Source: Vermamoeba vermiformis (taxonomy: Eukaryota; Tubulinea; Echinamoebida). From it: a stretch of DNA of 64,000 nucleotides. Below the pieces are notes generated by a model. It was not told the DNA's origin, did not search any database, and saw only the letters and a program-made list of their open reading frames with translations. This document shows positions 11,540-21,697 of this stretch, piece by piece; within the stretch, counting starts at the first letter, position 1, and every line of letters begins with the position of its first letter. Position numbers and translations under genes: made by a program. The DNA is taken from contig JBEWZL010000260.1 of NCBI GenBank assembly GCA_045837725.1, positions 186,001 to 250,000 on the forward strand, read 5' to 3'.

Positions 11540-14500
11540 CTATTCATCAGGGAATGATGAATTAAGTTTGTTGCAGATCTGTTCCATTGATGGTCGATTG
11601 TTCGGATCTGGTTGCCAGCAAGAAAGCATGATTTCACGAAGCACCGGATCTACATTCTGAGGGATCGATGGATGATACGACTCGTTCCTAAGTAATTAAT
11701 TTAATATTAATTTTAACGCACTTGGAAGATTGACTTACTTGATCTTGACGGCAACTTCAAGCGGATCAACATCAATATGAGGTTCATTTCGACTAACAAT
11801 TTCGTATACTATGTGGAGGTAGTCAGCACTATATACCAATAGTAATGATCTGATCGAAAAAAAGTACGTACAAACAATGCCAAAGGACCACACATCACTC
11901 TTTGTGCTGTACTGAAGATCACGCAAGCTTTCCGGTGCCTGACGAGTATTCGCGTTAAAATATTTAATCGCAATGAGTACTCGAGTCTTACCATCCATCG
12001 AATAGGTCCGTAGTTTGTTCTAGTCTTGCCTTTCTCAGCTTCGCTCTTTAGAACACGTGACATGCCAAAGTCCTAAAGTGGCAAAGGTTAGCTAACTATC
12101 ATTACATCAATATGCAGCTACTTACGGAAATCTTGGGAGTGCCCGATTTGTTGAGCTGTCGAAAAACAAGTTAAGTGACAAGTACGAATGCCATTTTGAC
12201 ACGTGTCAGCTACGAGCTTGAAGTACACGTAGACTTACCAGAACATTTCTCGCGGCCAGATCACGATGAACAATGTTGTTCGTGTGAAGATGATACAATC
12301 CTCGTGCAATACCCTTGACCAGTGCGATTTTTTGTTGCTGACTCAATGTCACATCCGAGTCGAACAAACGATTGTCGAGACTTCCGCCTTCACACAACTC
12401 GAGTACAATGCACGGTAGTTGGCCGTCAAGACTCACACCAAACGTTTGCACGACATTTGGATGTTGCTGAAGACCGCTACAACGTCGTACATCAGACATA
12501 TCTCAATAACATATGCTAGTATACTAATACTTACACAGTAATTCTTGCTTCGTCGAAGAATCCGTCCATGTCTGTCACCGACGATGATACTTTGATTGCC
12601 ACTGGCGTGCCTTTCCATTCGCTACAACAGAGTGTCAGACCCAAACACATACTAAGCTCTAGTCGATACATACCCTATAAAGACTTTGCCGTAGCTGCCA
12701 GCACCGATCTCTTTCTTGAAAACTAACGATTTGTACGGAATCTTCAAACGATCGTCAATTGATTCTGCGACCAAACGTCATTAATTAGGCTATGTACTTT
12801 TCATTCGGCTTATAATTATCATTATTAGTGAACACGTACCCATTGCAATCTCCACGCGACTCTTGCCGTGCAACAGAGAGCCTCTTCTATTCTTTCTTCG
12901 ACGCAGCAGCACAAGCAAGATGATCAGTCCAGCTGCAACGACCACTACAGGTACGACAATAGCCGGGACAATAACGCCCACTTGAGGTCCGTCTCCGAGA
13001 GGGCCAACGGCATTATTATTCTGAGTGCCATCGGGACTTATTCCGCTGCTCGGTGCCACGCCGCCAATTGGATTATTGCCGCTATTGTTTGGAATCGATG
13101 AAGAGAACGGACTTGACGCCGAGCAATCGGGATTACAAAAAGCACCATCGCATGCTTCCTATAAAATATGAAGATCAGGTCAATTTAATATAAATTATAT
13201 ATAAATTATTAACAATTTTTAGTAAGTAAATTGTGCGCTATAAATGAAATCAAGAATAAAATTAAAATAATTATTGTACTTACGAAAGAATTTTTGTATC
13301 CGTTTCCACAGTAGTCGTGCCAGAGTTGCACCACGTAGGGCTGGCCCGAGTCAGTGTCGACGGCTAATAAAGTCATGTTGCCGTTCGAATCAGCATTACT
13401 GGCGTAAAATGAGAATGTGCCGGCAAGATTCAAACTCTTGAACGGATTCTGCGACACTATTTGACCGTTTTGAATTTGATACGCGAAGAAACCTGAAGTG
13501 TCTTGACCGAAGAGTACTAAGGCTTCAGGATAGTGACTCAGTAACGCTAATGAAGTAAAACCTTTCCCAGCGCTTGCCGTCATAATAGCAGTCGTATTGA
13601 TTTGAGAATTGTTTGGAGTCCATTGATTGCAATTAACTTGCGTCTATTCAGTTAAAAATAAATTTGTTATGTTCATTCCAGGAAAATCTCACTAAAATTC
13701 AATTTGTACTGTACTCACGTTTGTGGTGTAGCAGAATACTCCAGATGTACCCGATGACATTGATTGGCTCGTTACAGAAACAGCACTTGCAGGCATCGTT
13801 TGCGGAGAAAAAGTGTGGGTCCCGGCTACATCCAGATCACCGGCCCAAATTTGGCCGTCTTTTAACGCAGCAACGGCTGATACATTTCCTAGTATTTAAA
13901 TACGTCAATTTTGCATTTTTTTCCCTTAATCAAAGTTACTAACTTACCTGCAGCGTAGTTTACGAAATTTAATTGGGAGACAGTGTTATTTAGAGTAGTA
14001 CCAAATGATATGCTTGTTGCTATCTGCTGGACTGGATTTGATGGCGCAGAACGGTCGTAGCTAATCAAGCCAAATTGAACTTTTAACTATAATAAGGTTC
14101 ATTAAAGGTGGAAAATTAAGTTGATCCGCTTACCTGGTACGTAGAAGAAAACCCAACTAGGTATTTCGAAGATCCTGGGTACACAATAACATTCATGGTA
14201 GATGGGATATTATCCCATAATAAATCGCAATTATCAGGACCAACATCCGGCAGATTTTCTATTTTGTAGTAGATCTGCCAATAATTAATTATGCGATCCA
14301 ATACTTCAACTAAATAAATTACTTACGTAACATGAAGTAGGCAACGTCTTCGTATAAAATAGAATACAGGTGTCTGACGAGGGCATTACCAAAACATCAA
14401 AAAGAGAATAGTAATCAATGGCGGAGGTTTCATTAATTATCGAACCGGGTATTCCGTGGCCAAATATAACTCTAAAAAAAAATATAATATTAATATCGTA

Positions 14501-14820
14501 TAAATAATTAATAATGAGTGGTTATTACCGTGCTGCATTGTCTTTCGAGCGATAGGCATAACAAATTTTACCGTTACCAGCACTCGCAAACGCAATTTGA
14601 TTCGGTGCCGCGGTTATTGTCATATTATACACATTAGCTACGATAAACTCGTCGGTGGACGGATCTGCAATGCAAACCGTTAATTTTTGATATCTTTGGA
14701 ATTTTCCTATTAATTAAATCGCAACTAAAATTCGTATATACATCACTTACTTGCGTAAATAAATTTGGGTGGTATTACGGCAATAAAAAGCACAAAGATC
14801 CAGATGTCCAAACTGCGCAT
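11540..14820 (-). CDS. Single-pass receptor kinase with tyrosine-kinase motifs
   Basis: Sixteen exons close in frame at 763 residues; first 14820-14751, last 11687-11540. A signal peptide (MRSLDIWIFVLFIAVIPPKFIYA) leads into about 450 extracellular residues of repeated beta-rich segments with many N-glycosylation sites, perhaps a propeller. A short Cys cluster (EACDGAFCNPDC) follows, then a Ser/Gly/Asn linker, a membrane helix (VGVIVPAIVVPVVVVAAGLI) and a basic stop-transfer RRRKNRR. The kinase domain has GAGSYGKV, VAIK, HRDLAARN, DFG and GPIRWMAPESL. The HRDLAARN loop and RWMAPE are tyrosine-kinase signatures, unlike the Ser/Thr pattern HRDLKxxN. All catalytic residues are present, so it should be active. 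Ligand unknown. Confidence 0.88.
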
Positions 14821-15441
14821 CTCTTTCTGATTCTATCTGCTTTGTATCAGATTATTAATCGCATGGCCGAGGGTTAATAAATAAAAATATCTTCTAGTTC
14901 ATAAGTGGTTGCATATCACTTCAATGCACATTGATTAATAACGAAAACCGAAAATAGACCTGGTGTCACCGCATGTCAAATCTTTTACACTTGTGCACAT
15001 CGGTATATGACCGTTTAACACAATAACCTGCCATAGTTAATCGTTGAAGGGAAGGCGAAGTACAATTGGACGTGAGAATCGCTAATTGGCCGAGACGCAA
15101 TTAACCAGACGGAATTTTATCTCGGGATCTTGCTCGATTTGACTTAATCAAGGTAGATTTGAGCTTTGTTTACTTGCTTTGATGCTTTTTGTTGTTGTTA
15201 GGGTTGTAGAACTGTATTTCGATCGATTAATAAGCACACTGCCCATGAACTAATTTGCGTTCGAGAAATTTCCAAGCATATTCTGCCGCGCCAATATCGA
15301 AAGGCCTTAAATCGTAAACCGTTTCGATATCGGCACGTCAACTTTTCAAGTTCAAAATATTTGACAGCAAAATAGTGAAATTTCCGAGGAAAATTGCCTT
15401 TCCACGGTACGAATTCCTTTAAAGAGCAATTAAAAAACAGA

Positions 15442-15468
15442 GACGAGTGACAGGTGTACGAAAAGTCA
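15442..15468 (+). promoter_or_regulatory. Conserved upstream element of the tandem surface genes, copy 1
   Basis: The 27-base block starting GACGAGTGACAGG and ending CGAAAAGTCA recurs before the second paralogue (17731-17757) with three differences. It lies at a similar distance from the TATA-like box (about 90 here, 80 there). Surrounding bases have diverged much more, so this is a candidate binding site. Confidence 0.45.
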
Positions 15469-15530
15469 AATAAAAACAATAACACTGTTTGCTAAGACGT
15501 TTCTCTTCTTTTGGCATGCCGATACTTGAC

Positions 15531-15540
15531 GAGATAAAAG
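15531..15540 (+). promoter_or_regulatory. TATA-like box of the first tandem surface gene
   Basis: GAGATAAAAG lies 115 bases before the start codon. It takes the same place as the clearer GTATAAAAAG of the paralogue. Confidence 0.35.
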
Positions 15541-15654
15541 CGAAACGAACTCGCTATAGTTTCATTCAATCAAGCTAACAACAACTAAGACAACAAGAGC
15601 TTCTCTATTCATATCAATTAACCGAGCATCGAAAGTCACTCAACGACCGGTCAA

Positions 15655-16992
15655 ATGAGAATTCTTACTTCAATTGTAATTTCATCGTGCTTAATCGCAC
15701 TCGTATACGGATGTAAGTATTGAAGTTACTTTGCGTTATTACCTTAATATTGACCAATGAGCTGTTAGGGTGTCAACCAGGCGAGTTCCAGTGCCAAGCT
15801 GGTACGGGTATTGGTTGCCAGCAAAACGATTGTCTTTGTTTGCCTGGTTGGCGAACAACTTTCCCTCTCTCCAATAACTGCGAGCCAAGTAAGTACTTGA
15901 ATAAGACATTATGACATATTATATCGATAACTTACCAAATAACTTGTGTAGTTTGCGGCGACAACATGATCGTTGATAATGAAGAATGCGATGGTGGTGT
16001 TGGCTGCTGTAATTGCCAGTACGTTAATTAGATGAATAATAATTCAAAGGCGCTGTACTAACTTGTTGCTTAGATGCCGTGAAGGCTTCGTGCCAACCAA
16101 TCCTCGTTCACAGGACTGCGTGCCTTTGCAACCACCAGTGCCTGTCTGCCCTCCTGTCCAACCTCCCCACGCCCCTCAAGCCCCTCAAGCCCCACATGCC
16201 CCTCAAGCCCCACATGCTCCTCAAGCCCCACATGCCCCTCAAGCCCCACATGCCCCTCAAGCCCCACATGCCCCTCAAGCCCCTCACGCCCCTCAAGCCC
16301 CTCACGCTCCACAAGCCCCTCAAGCCCCTCAAGCCCCTCAAACCTGCTTGTTCCGTACTTTCACGCAAGGTGCTTACGGTGCTACTTGCCACGGCAACAA
16401 TCCTGCCTGCTATCTTGACCACAACTTCGGAACGTGCTTCCCTGAAGGCGTGTTGGTTGGCAGAACCGGATGCTTAGGATCAGCCTTATTCACCAGCGCA
16501 TCTGCCATTGAAGCTTTCTTGCCAGCTGGTGGTACGCCTCGAGGTATTACGGGAACTTGGACCAATCCTACCAGAGCTGAAGTCCCGGGCGTTTTGGCTG
16601 GACAACTCTTGACCGCTCTTCTCAACGTTGGCTTTGACACCTGCGACCCCAACTTTTCTTCGTGCACTGAGCACACTCAAGACTTGTGCTTCCGTGACGG
16701 CAATTGCGAAGGCTTCAGTGTTATTCAAGTCATCAACGCTGCTCAGTACATCATCTCGGGTTGCACTGGCTGCAGCACCAGTCTGCCCTCTCATCTTTGC
16801 GGTTTGTCCTACTCGCAAATCAACTCTTGTTTGGACACCTTCAACAGCGCCTTTGACGAAGGCAAGGCCTCTAGCTCGCATTTTGGTACATGCGACACTC
16901 TCGAGATCTCTGGAAAAGCTACTAGCGATGCTACCACTTCTGCTTATTGCGCCAGCTTGATGCTTCTTTCTGCCACCGTTGCGTTGTTCTAA
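15655..16992 (+). CDS. Secreted Cys-rich surface protein with PHAPQA repeats and GPI-type tail (paralogue 1)
   Basis: Exons 15655-15712, 15769-15888, 15952-16018 and 16074-16992; 387 residues. Order: signal peptide (MRILTSIVISSCLIALVYG); two small Cys-rich modules (CQPGEFQCQAG... and CGDNMIVDNEECDGG); a linker of about 60 residues built from PHAPQA units; and a Cys-containing domain of about 200 residues with FTQGAYGATCHGNNPACYL, AIEAFLPAGGTPRG and LAGQLLTALLNVGFD. The end (ASLMLLSATVALF) is hydrophobic and fits GPI attachment. From memory, the TQG...GNNPxC...FLPxGGTP...GQLLALxLN pattern resembles a domain in bacterial secreted surface proteins; I cannot name the family. Likely displayed on the cell surface or released. 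Function unknown. Confidence 0.85.
15792..15893 (+). repeat. Block identical to the paralogue, copy 1 (102 bases)
   Basis: Covers most of exon 2 and the first five bases of the next intron. It is base-for-base identical to 18062-18163, while the bases on either side differ freely. Confidence 0.9.
16165..16341 (+). repeat. In-frame proline/glutamine minisatellite (PHAPQA units)
   Basis: Built from 18-base units encoding P-H-A-P-Q-A, mixed with shorter PQA units, about 59 codons in all. It forms the linker between the Cys-rich head and the C-terminal domain. Synonymous T/C variants separate the units, so they are not all recent copies. Confidence 0.9.
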
Positions 16993-17730
16993 AGCAAGAT
17001 CCGCCGCGTCGTCAACCTTTTTTTTAACACTTTAGTATATTTTAGATTTTAGTATCATCCGTTGCCATATTAGCGGCAATATTTTGTATTAGCGTTGTAT
17101 AGTTAAATCAACAAATAAAATTTGTTTGAATTTTTAAAAATTTACGAATCGTTATAATTGTGCAAAAGGTACAAATAGTACACTAGCTCGAAAAAATATT
17201 TTTGGAGAATTATCTTACAATTTTAACTCGGATTATTCAGATCTTCGATCCAGCTTAAAAAATACGACGCTTCACCTTGAACGGTCCGATTCCACAATCA
17301 CAACGCATAATAAATATACAGCTTTAACAACATTAGGGATCGGTCTATTGTGCTTGCTGTGATTTTTGATCTATCTTTTTAAAAATTTTTAAAATTGGCG
17401 GAACGCGAGTAAACCAGACTGTCCAAAAGACTCGAGGATGGAACTTAAAACTCACTTAATGGCTAGCCACACGCGTACCACGGCGGTAGTATTTGATCCA
17501 CCTGAACAATTGATTGCCGTCACCAAACAAGTTTATGTTCGAAAAATTGACGCAACCCAATTTTCCTCCTGTTCTTTTAGTGTTTAATTATAAATATTGA
17601 AAACTCTACGATAGTATTATTTAGCAACTAAGATCAAAACCGATCCAGCCAAGTTCGCGAAATTTCCTCGAGAATTTATTCCGAAACAGGAAATTGGTAC
17701 CGATTTCCGAATTAAGAGTAATTTAAATAA

Positions 17731-17757
17731 GACGAGTGACAGGAGCGCGAAAAGTCA
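17731..17757 (+). promoter_or_regulatory. Conserved upstream element of the tandem surface genes, copy 2
   Basis: Matches 24 of 27 bases of the element at 15442-15468 and lies 80 bases before a TATA-like box. Confidence 0.45.
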
Positions 17758-17810
17758 TCATTCAACTTCGTATTTCGTTTTGCATACACGTGTGCCAATG
17801 CCAATCGCAG

Positions 17811-17820
17811 GTATAAAAAG
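17811..17820 (+). promoter_or_regulatory. TATA-like box of the second tandem surface gene
   Basis: GTATAAAAAG lies 110 bases before the start codon, a clear TATA-like sequence. Its position equals that of the weaker box in the first copy. Confidence 0.45.
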
Positions 17821-17929
17821 CTAATCGTCTGCCTAACAATTCATTCAACAACAAACAGCAACCAAAGCAACACAAGAGCACTTCACTTCCTATCAAAACA
17901 ACTGTAAAACGTCTAATCATTCGCCAAAC

Positions 17930-19311
17930 ATGAGAATTCTTACTTCGATTGTAATTTCATCGTGTTTAATAGCACTCGTTTATGGATGTAAGTAGTTGCG
18001 TTGTAGTCAATGCCAATACTAATTACTTTCAACACTAGGGTGTGATCCAGGGCAGTTCCAATGCCAAGCTGGTACGGGTATTGGTTGCCAGCAAAACGAT
18101 TGTCTTTGTTTGCCTGGTTGGCGAACAACTTTCCCTCTCTCCAATAACTGCGAGCCAAGTAAGACGTTAAAAAGACATTATAAGATTGTATCATATTATA
18201 TCGATAACTTACCAATAACTTGCGTAGTCTGCGGTGACTGTTTGGTCGTTGGCGACGAACAATGCGATGGTGGTGTTGGCTGCTGTGGTTGCAAGTACGT
18301 ACCAAAAAGGATTTGCATTTTCAGTGAACATTTCACTAACTTGCCACGATTGACAGGTGCCTTGAAGGCTATGTTCCGACCAATCCTCCTTCAAAGGACT
18401 GCGTGCCTTGTGAACAACCACCAGTGCCTGTCTGCCCTCCTGTCGAAGCTCCCCAGAGTGAGCCCCAGAGCGAACCTCAGAGCGAGCCCCAAAGTGAACC
18501 TCAGAGCGAACCCCAGAGTGAGCCCCAGAGCGAGCCCATGAGTGAGCCCCAGAGCGAACCTCAAAGTGAGCCCCAAAGTGAGCCCCAGAGCGAACCTCAA
18601 AGTGAGCCCCAAAGTGAGCCCCAGAGTGAACCCCAGAGCGAGCCCCAAAGTGAGCCTGAAGGTCAATGCTTATACCGCACTTACACTCAAGGTGCTTGGG
18701 GTGCTTCGTGCAACGGCAACAATCCTGCCTGCTATCGTAACGCCAACTTTGAAACATGCTTCAGTCAGACTGGTGGCGTGACACTGGGCGTCGTTCTGTG
18801 CAACAACTTCGCATTTTTCAACAGCTCTGCTAGCATTGAAGCGTTCTTGCCTTCAACCGGTCCATCAACAGCTATCTCTGGTCAGTTCGTCAACCCGAGC
18901 AACAGTGACGTTACCGGTAACTTGGCTGGACAACTCTTGACCGCTCTTCTCAACATTGACTTTGACAACTGCGACCCCAACTTCTCTTCGTGCACCGAGC
19001 ACACTCAAGACTTGTGCTTCTTGACCGGTAATTGCCAAGGCCACAGCGTGTTGGAAATCATTCAAGTGGCTCAAAACAAAATCTCCAGTTGCCCTGCCAA
19101 TTCATGCACTTCAGATCCATGCTCGTTGACGCTGACCCAACTCGGTGGCTGTTTGGATACGTTCAACAACGCGTTTGATGGCGGCAAGGCAACCAGCAAT
19201 GATGTTGGTTCTTGCAACCTCATCGAAGTTGCCGGAACTCCCAGCAGTGCAAATACGTCGGTTCACTGCGCTGCCTTGTTGTTCCTTTCTGGCCTCATTG
19301 CATTGCTTTAA
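17930..19311 (+). CDS. Secreted Cys-rich surface protein with SEPQ repeats and GPI-type tail (paralogue 2)
   Basis: Exons 17930-17987, 18039-18158, 18228-18294 and 18357-19311 match paralogue 1 exactly in number, phase and the lengths of exons 1-3; 399 residues. The signal peptide, Cys modules and C-terminal domain (YTQGAWGASCNGNNPACYR, AGQLLTALLNIDFDNCDPN) are conserved. The linker is different: about 17 SEPQ units, acidic, in place of PHAPQA. The end (AALLFLSGLIALL) again fits a GPI signal. Same-strand tandem copies with matching splice phases show a local duplication. Shared promoter blocks suggest co-regulation. An extracellular matrix or coat role is possible but not shown. Confidence 0.85.
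18062..18163 (+). repeat. Block identical to the paralogue, copy 2 (102 bases)
   Basis: Partner of 15792-15893, identical at every base, whereas exon 4 of the two genes differs at many synonymous sites. Confidence 0.9.
18451..18657 (+). repeat. In-frame acidic minisatellite (SEPQ units)
   Basis: Twelve-base units encode S-E-P-Q, about 17 times, with one SEPM variant. It occupies the same place in the protein as the PHAPQA repeat of paralogue 1. GAA/GAG and CAG/CAA variants alternate between units. Confidence 0.9.
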
Positions 19312-19695
19312 ACCTCGCGAGTCGAGTGCAAAGCGGAGACTCATGACTCCGACGCACGTATGACCTATTGTTTATAATTTAGTATTTGTTGTATATTGTA
19401 CATAGATAGAAATAAAAATATATAGAATTAAGGTTTCCAAAAGACTTACTGGTTTGGTTGCGCAATTGCTGTATCTTCGACGGAATTGTTACGACCGAAA
19501 ATAAGAAATTACGATAATTTGATAGCGCACCAACGCATAGACCGATAAAACAAATCTACATGCGGTGCTGCTTTTAATATTGCGACCGAGGTCCGTACGA
19601 TAGATTAATAGCAAAACAATCATTAGTATATTAAGGCGTAGATGAAACGTAAGTAGCATTTTGAAAAGATTTTACCGTGTAGGCATTGGATCGCG
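19312..19695. other. Convergent spacer
   Basis: Holds the 3' UTRs of the second surface gene and mevalonate kinase; an AATAAA signal lies near 19412. Nothing else seen. Confidence 0.5.
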
Positions 19696-21530
19696 TTACA
19701 AGTTTGAAGATAACAAGCTTTGCGGGAACTCTTGAATATTATGAATAAGTACTCCGTCTACGCCAACATTCGCCAACATTGATTCCATCATCTCTTGCTC
19801 GAACTGTTTTTTCAGATCTTCGATCGCACTTGAAGGTGCGCCTACATTCATAAAAATTAACAAATATTTCAATAAATATGCTAACGAGTTAAATATTTTA
19901 AACCGATAAATACTTGAGTTAAAAATATGAATCAAACAAAGTACTTACTTCGTCGGAGCAAAGTAAAAGCAAATCCACCTCCACCTGCACCAGTAAGTTT
20001 TGAATGCAAGCCCAAAGCAGCTGATTTTTGGACTATTAAATCGAGTGAAGGATGACCGACGCCCAAACCATTGAGCACTTGATGATTAATGTCGATAAAA
20101 GCTTCTAAGTGATTTTCAAATTCTCGTAACTTCTCCTCTGTTCATAAAGCATAATTAATAACATTAACCTATTATTGGGCTTATATAAAATAATATTTTC
20201 AATACTAAAGGACAGTATATTGGCGCATGTAACGGATCGGATCGTACGTACCGCTAGTTTCGTCAGCGTACTGAGTGAATAGTTCCAATGTTTTCTTCGA
20301 AATAGCATCAACACATTCTAATAGAGGTGTAGTAATAGTAGGATATTGCTTATGAAGCGCGCCAACTTTAGAGACTAAGGCCTTTGTATTTCTCGAAACT
20401 TTTGTGTTCGTCAATAACAGCGCAACTGGAGGGATCCTAGACATTATCAATATAGTTAGCTCATTAATACCAATGGAATTTAATTTGGCATTAATAATTT
20501 TCCTAATTTTAATCGCGATTGGATCTTGACGAACGAACTAGGTAAGATTAGCTACATATTATATAACTTACTTTGGAATAAGCTCCAAACTGCCTTTAGT
20601 AAAACTAATAGCTCCACCATAAGTGCTAACTGAGTTGTCAATGCCCGAAGGAGTTCCATGCATAATCTTTTCAGCTTGGAAAGCCCAGCTAGTCAATTAA
20701 ATACCGTTAATACACTATAATAAACAAATGTTAATATTATCATATCTTACGCGTTAATAGTTTCGGCGCGTTCTTTAACAGGTTTAAAAGCAACGGATTC
20801 GCCTCTTTTAATTTCATTGTAGCTGAATAAAATAGGATTAGCTTTCTATTAGCATATAATTGTTATATACGATCGTACTGTTGAGAACCAGGCGAGAAAT
20901 ATTCGAGTAAGCCAGCAGCCATGCTAACGTTAAAGGCAGCAGAAGATCCGAGACCAGCACCGACTTGTACTTGTGACCGTACTTGTACTTTAATACCCTT
21001 CTTGGTACTTATATGTTTAAATAGTAAAATTAGTTTCGGGCAATATAAAAATGAGTCGATCGAGTTTTGGATCGAGATATTTTTTGATACTTACGCGTTT
21101 CGCGAGAAAATTAAGTACAAAAATAAAAACGCTAATATTCCTTTAAAATCAGTATTGGCTGTTTTCTCCAAGAAGGTTAAGAGTTCGGGATCAAGTGATG
21201 GTTCCGTTGGTAAATTGCCTAAAAATATTAATTAAAGAATATTCATGAGAATAATGCCTACATTAATGCATTGACATAAATTATTGATGGAAATAATATT
21301 ATAGAAATTAAATTACCTTGATATTTTAATTGATCTACGGTCCATTTTTGTTTAATATTCACGTCAGGCAAATCTAATTCTACCACGTCATCACTATTGC
21401 TTTCTATTTTAACATAAGCACGCATATCCAAGCTGGTAGCAATGGCTGTCTTGCCCAGCACGACGACATGCTCGCCAAACAAAATTATCTTAGCAGGAGC
21501 TGATGACAATACTACGCGTCGGTCCGTCAT
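19696..21530 (-). CDS. MVK: Mevalonate kinase
   Basis: Exons 21530-21317, 21218-21095, 21007-20879, 20822-20751, 20688-20572, 20436-20252, 20137-19949 and 19841-19696; 391 residues, equal to the usual length. The enzyme phosphorylates mevalonate with ATP in the cytosol or peroxisome on the route to isoprenoids. GHMP-kinase motifs are intact: [20 protein letters not shown] at the N-terminus, [18 protein letters not shown] for the ATP loop, [17 protein letters not shown] holding the catalytic Asp, LLTNTKV and [15 protein letters not shown]. The third motif with GTPSGID separates it from phosphomevalonate kinase. All junctions close in frame. Confidence 0.96.
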
Positions 21531-21697
21531 GGTGATGTATTATAATTAAATATACAAATAATTTCTACCTCAAAAAATGAACAGGCCGCGCAAAGCCCGA
21601 CAAAAAAAATTCTTTGTAAATTTGAGTTCAGCAAATGAGAGGACGTACCAAACTCACGAACTTCAACAATAGGATATTTATTTTATACAAAAATGAT

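Larger units (their letters stand above)
14821..15654. other. Divergent spacer upstream of the first tandem surface gene
   Basis: Bases 14821 to about 15000 form the 5' side of the receptor kinase. The right half carries the upstream element and TATA-like box of the surface-protein gene, described separately. No open frame with coding character is seen. Confidence 0.5.
16993..17929. other. Spacer between the tandem surface genes
   Basis: The left part holds the 3' UTR of the first copy, with an AATAAA signal near 17114. The right third resembles the promoter region of the first copy in several short blocks. Bases 17160-17640 show no open frame with coding character and no repeat I can support. 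Confidence 0.5.

Noticed and set aside
16070-16422. Long open frames opposite and beside the PHAPQA repeat
   Set aside because: Shadows of the repeat; translation of a simple repeat in other frames stays open without coding meaning. The true frame has signal peptide, Cys pattern and splice support.
16165-18657. CRISPR-like repeat arrays
   Set aside because: Units are 12-18 bases, tandem without spacers, and lie in frame inside coding exons.
18209-18757. Open frames opposite the SEPQ repeat
   Set aside because: Same reason: low-complexity shadows of the spliced gene on the plus strand.
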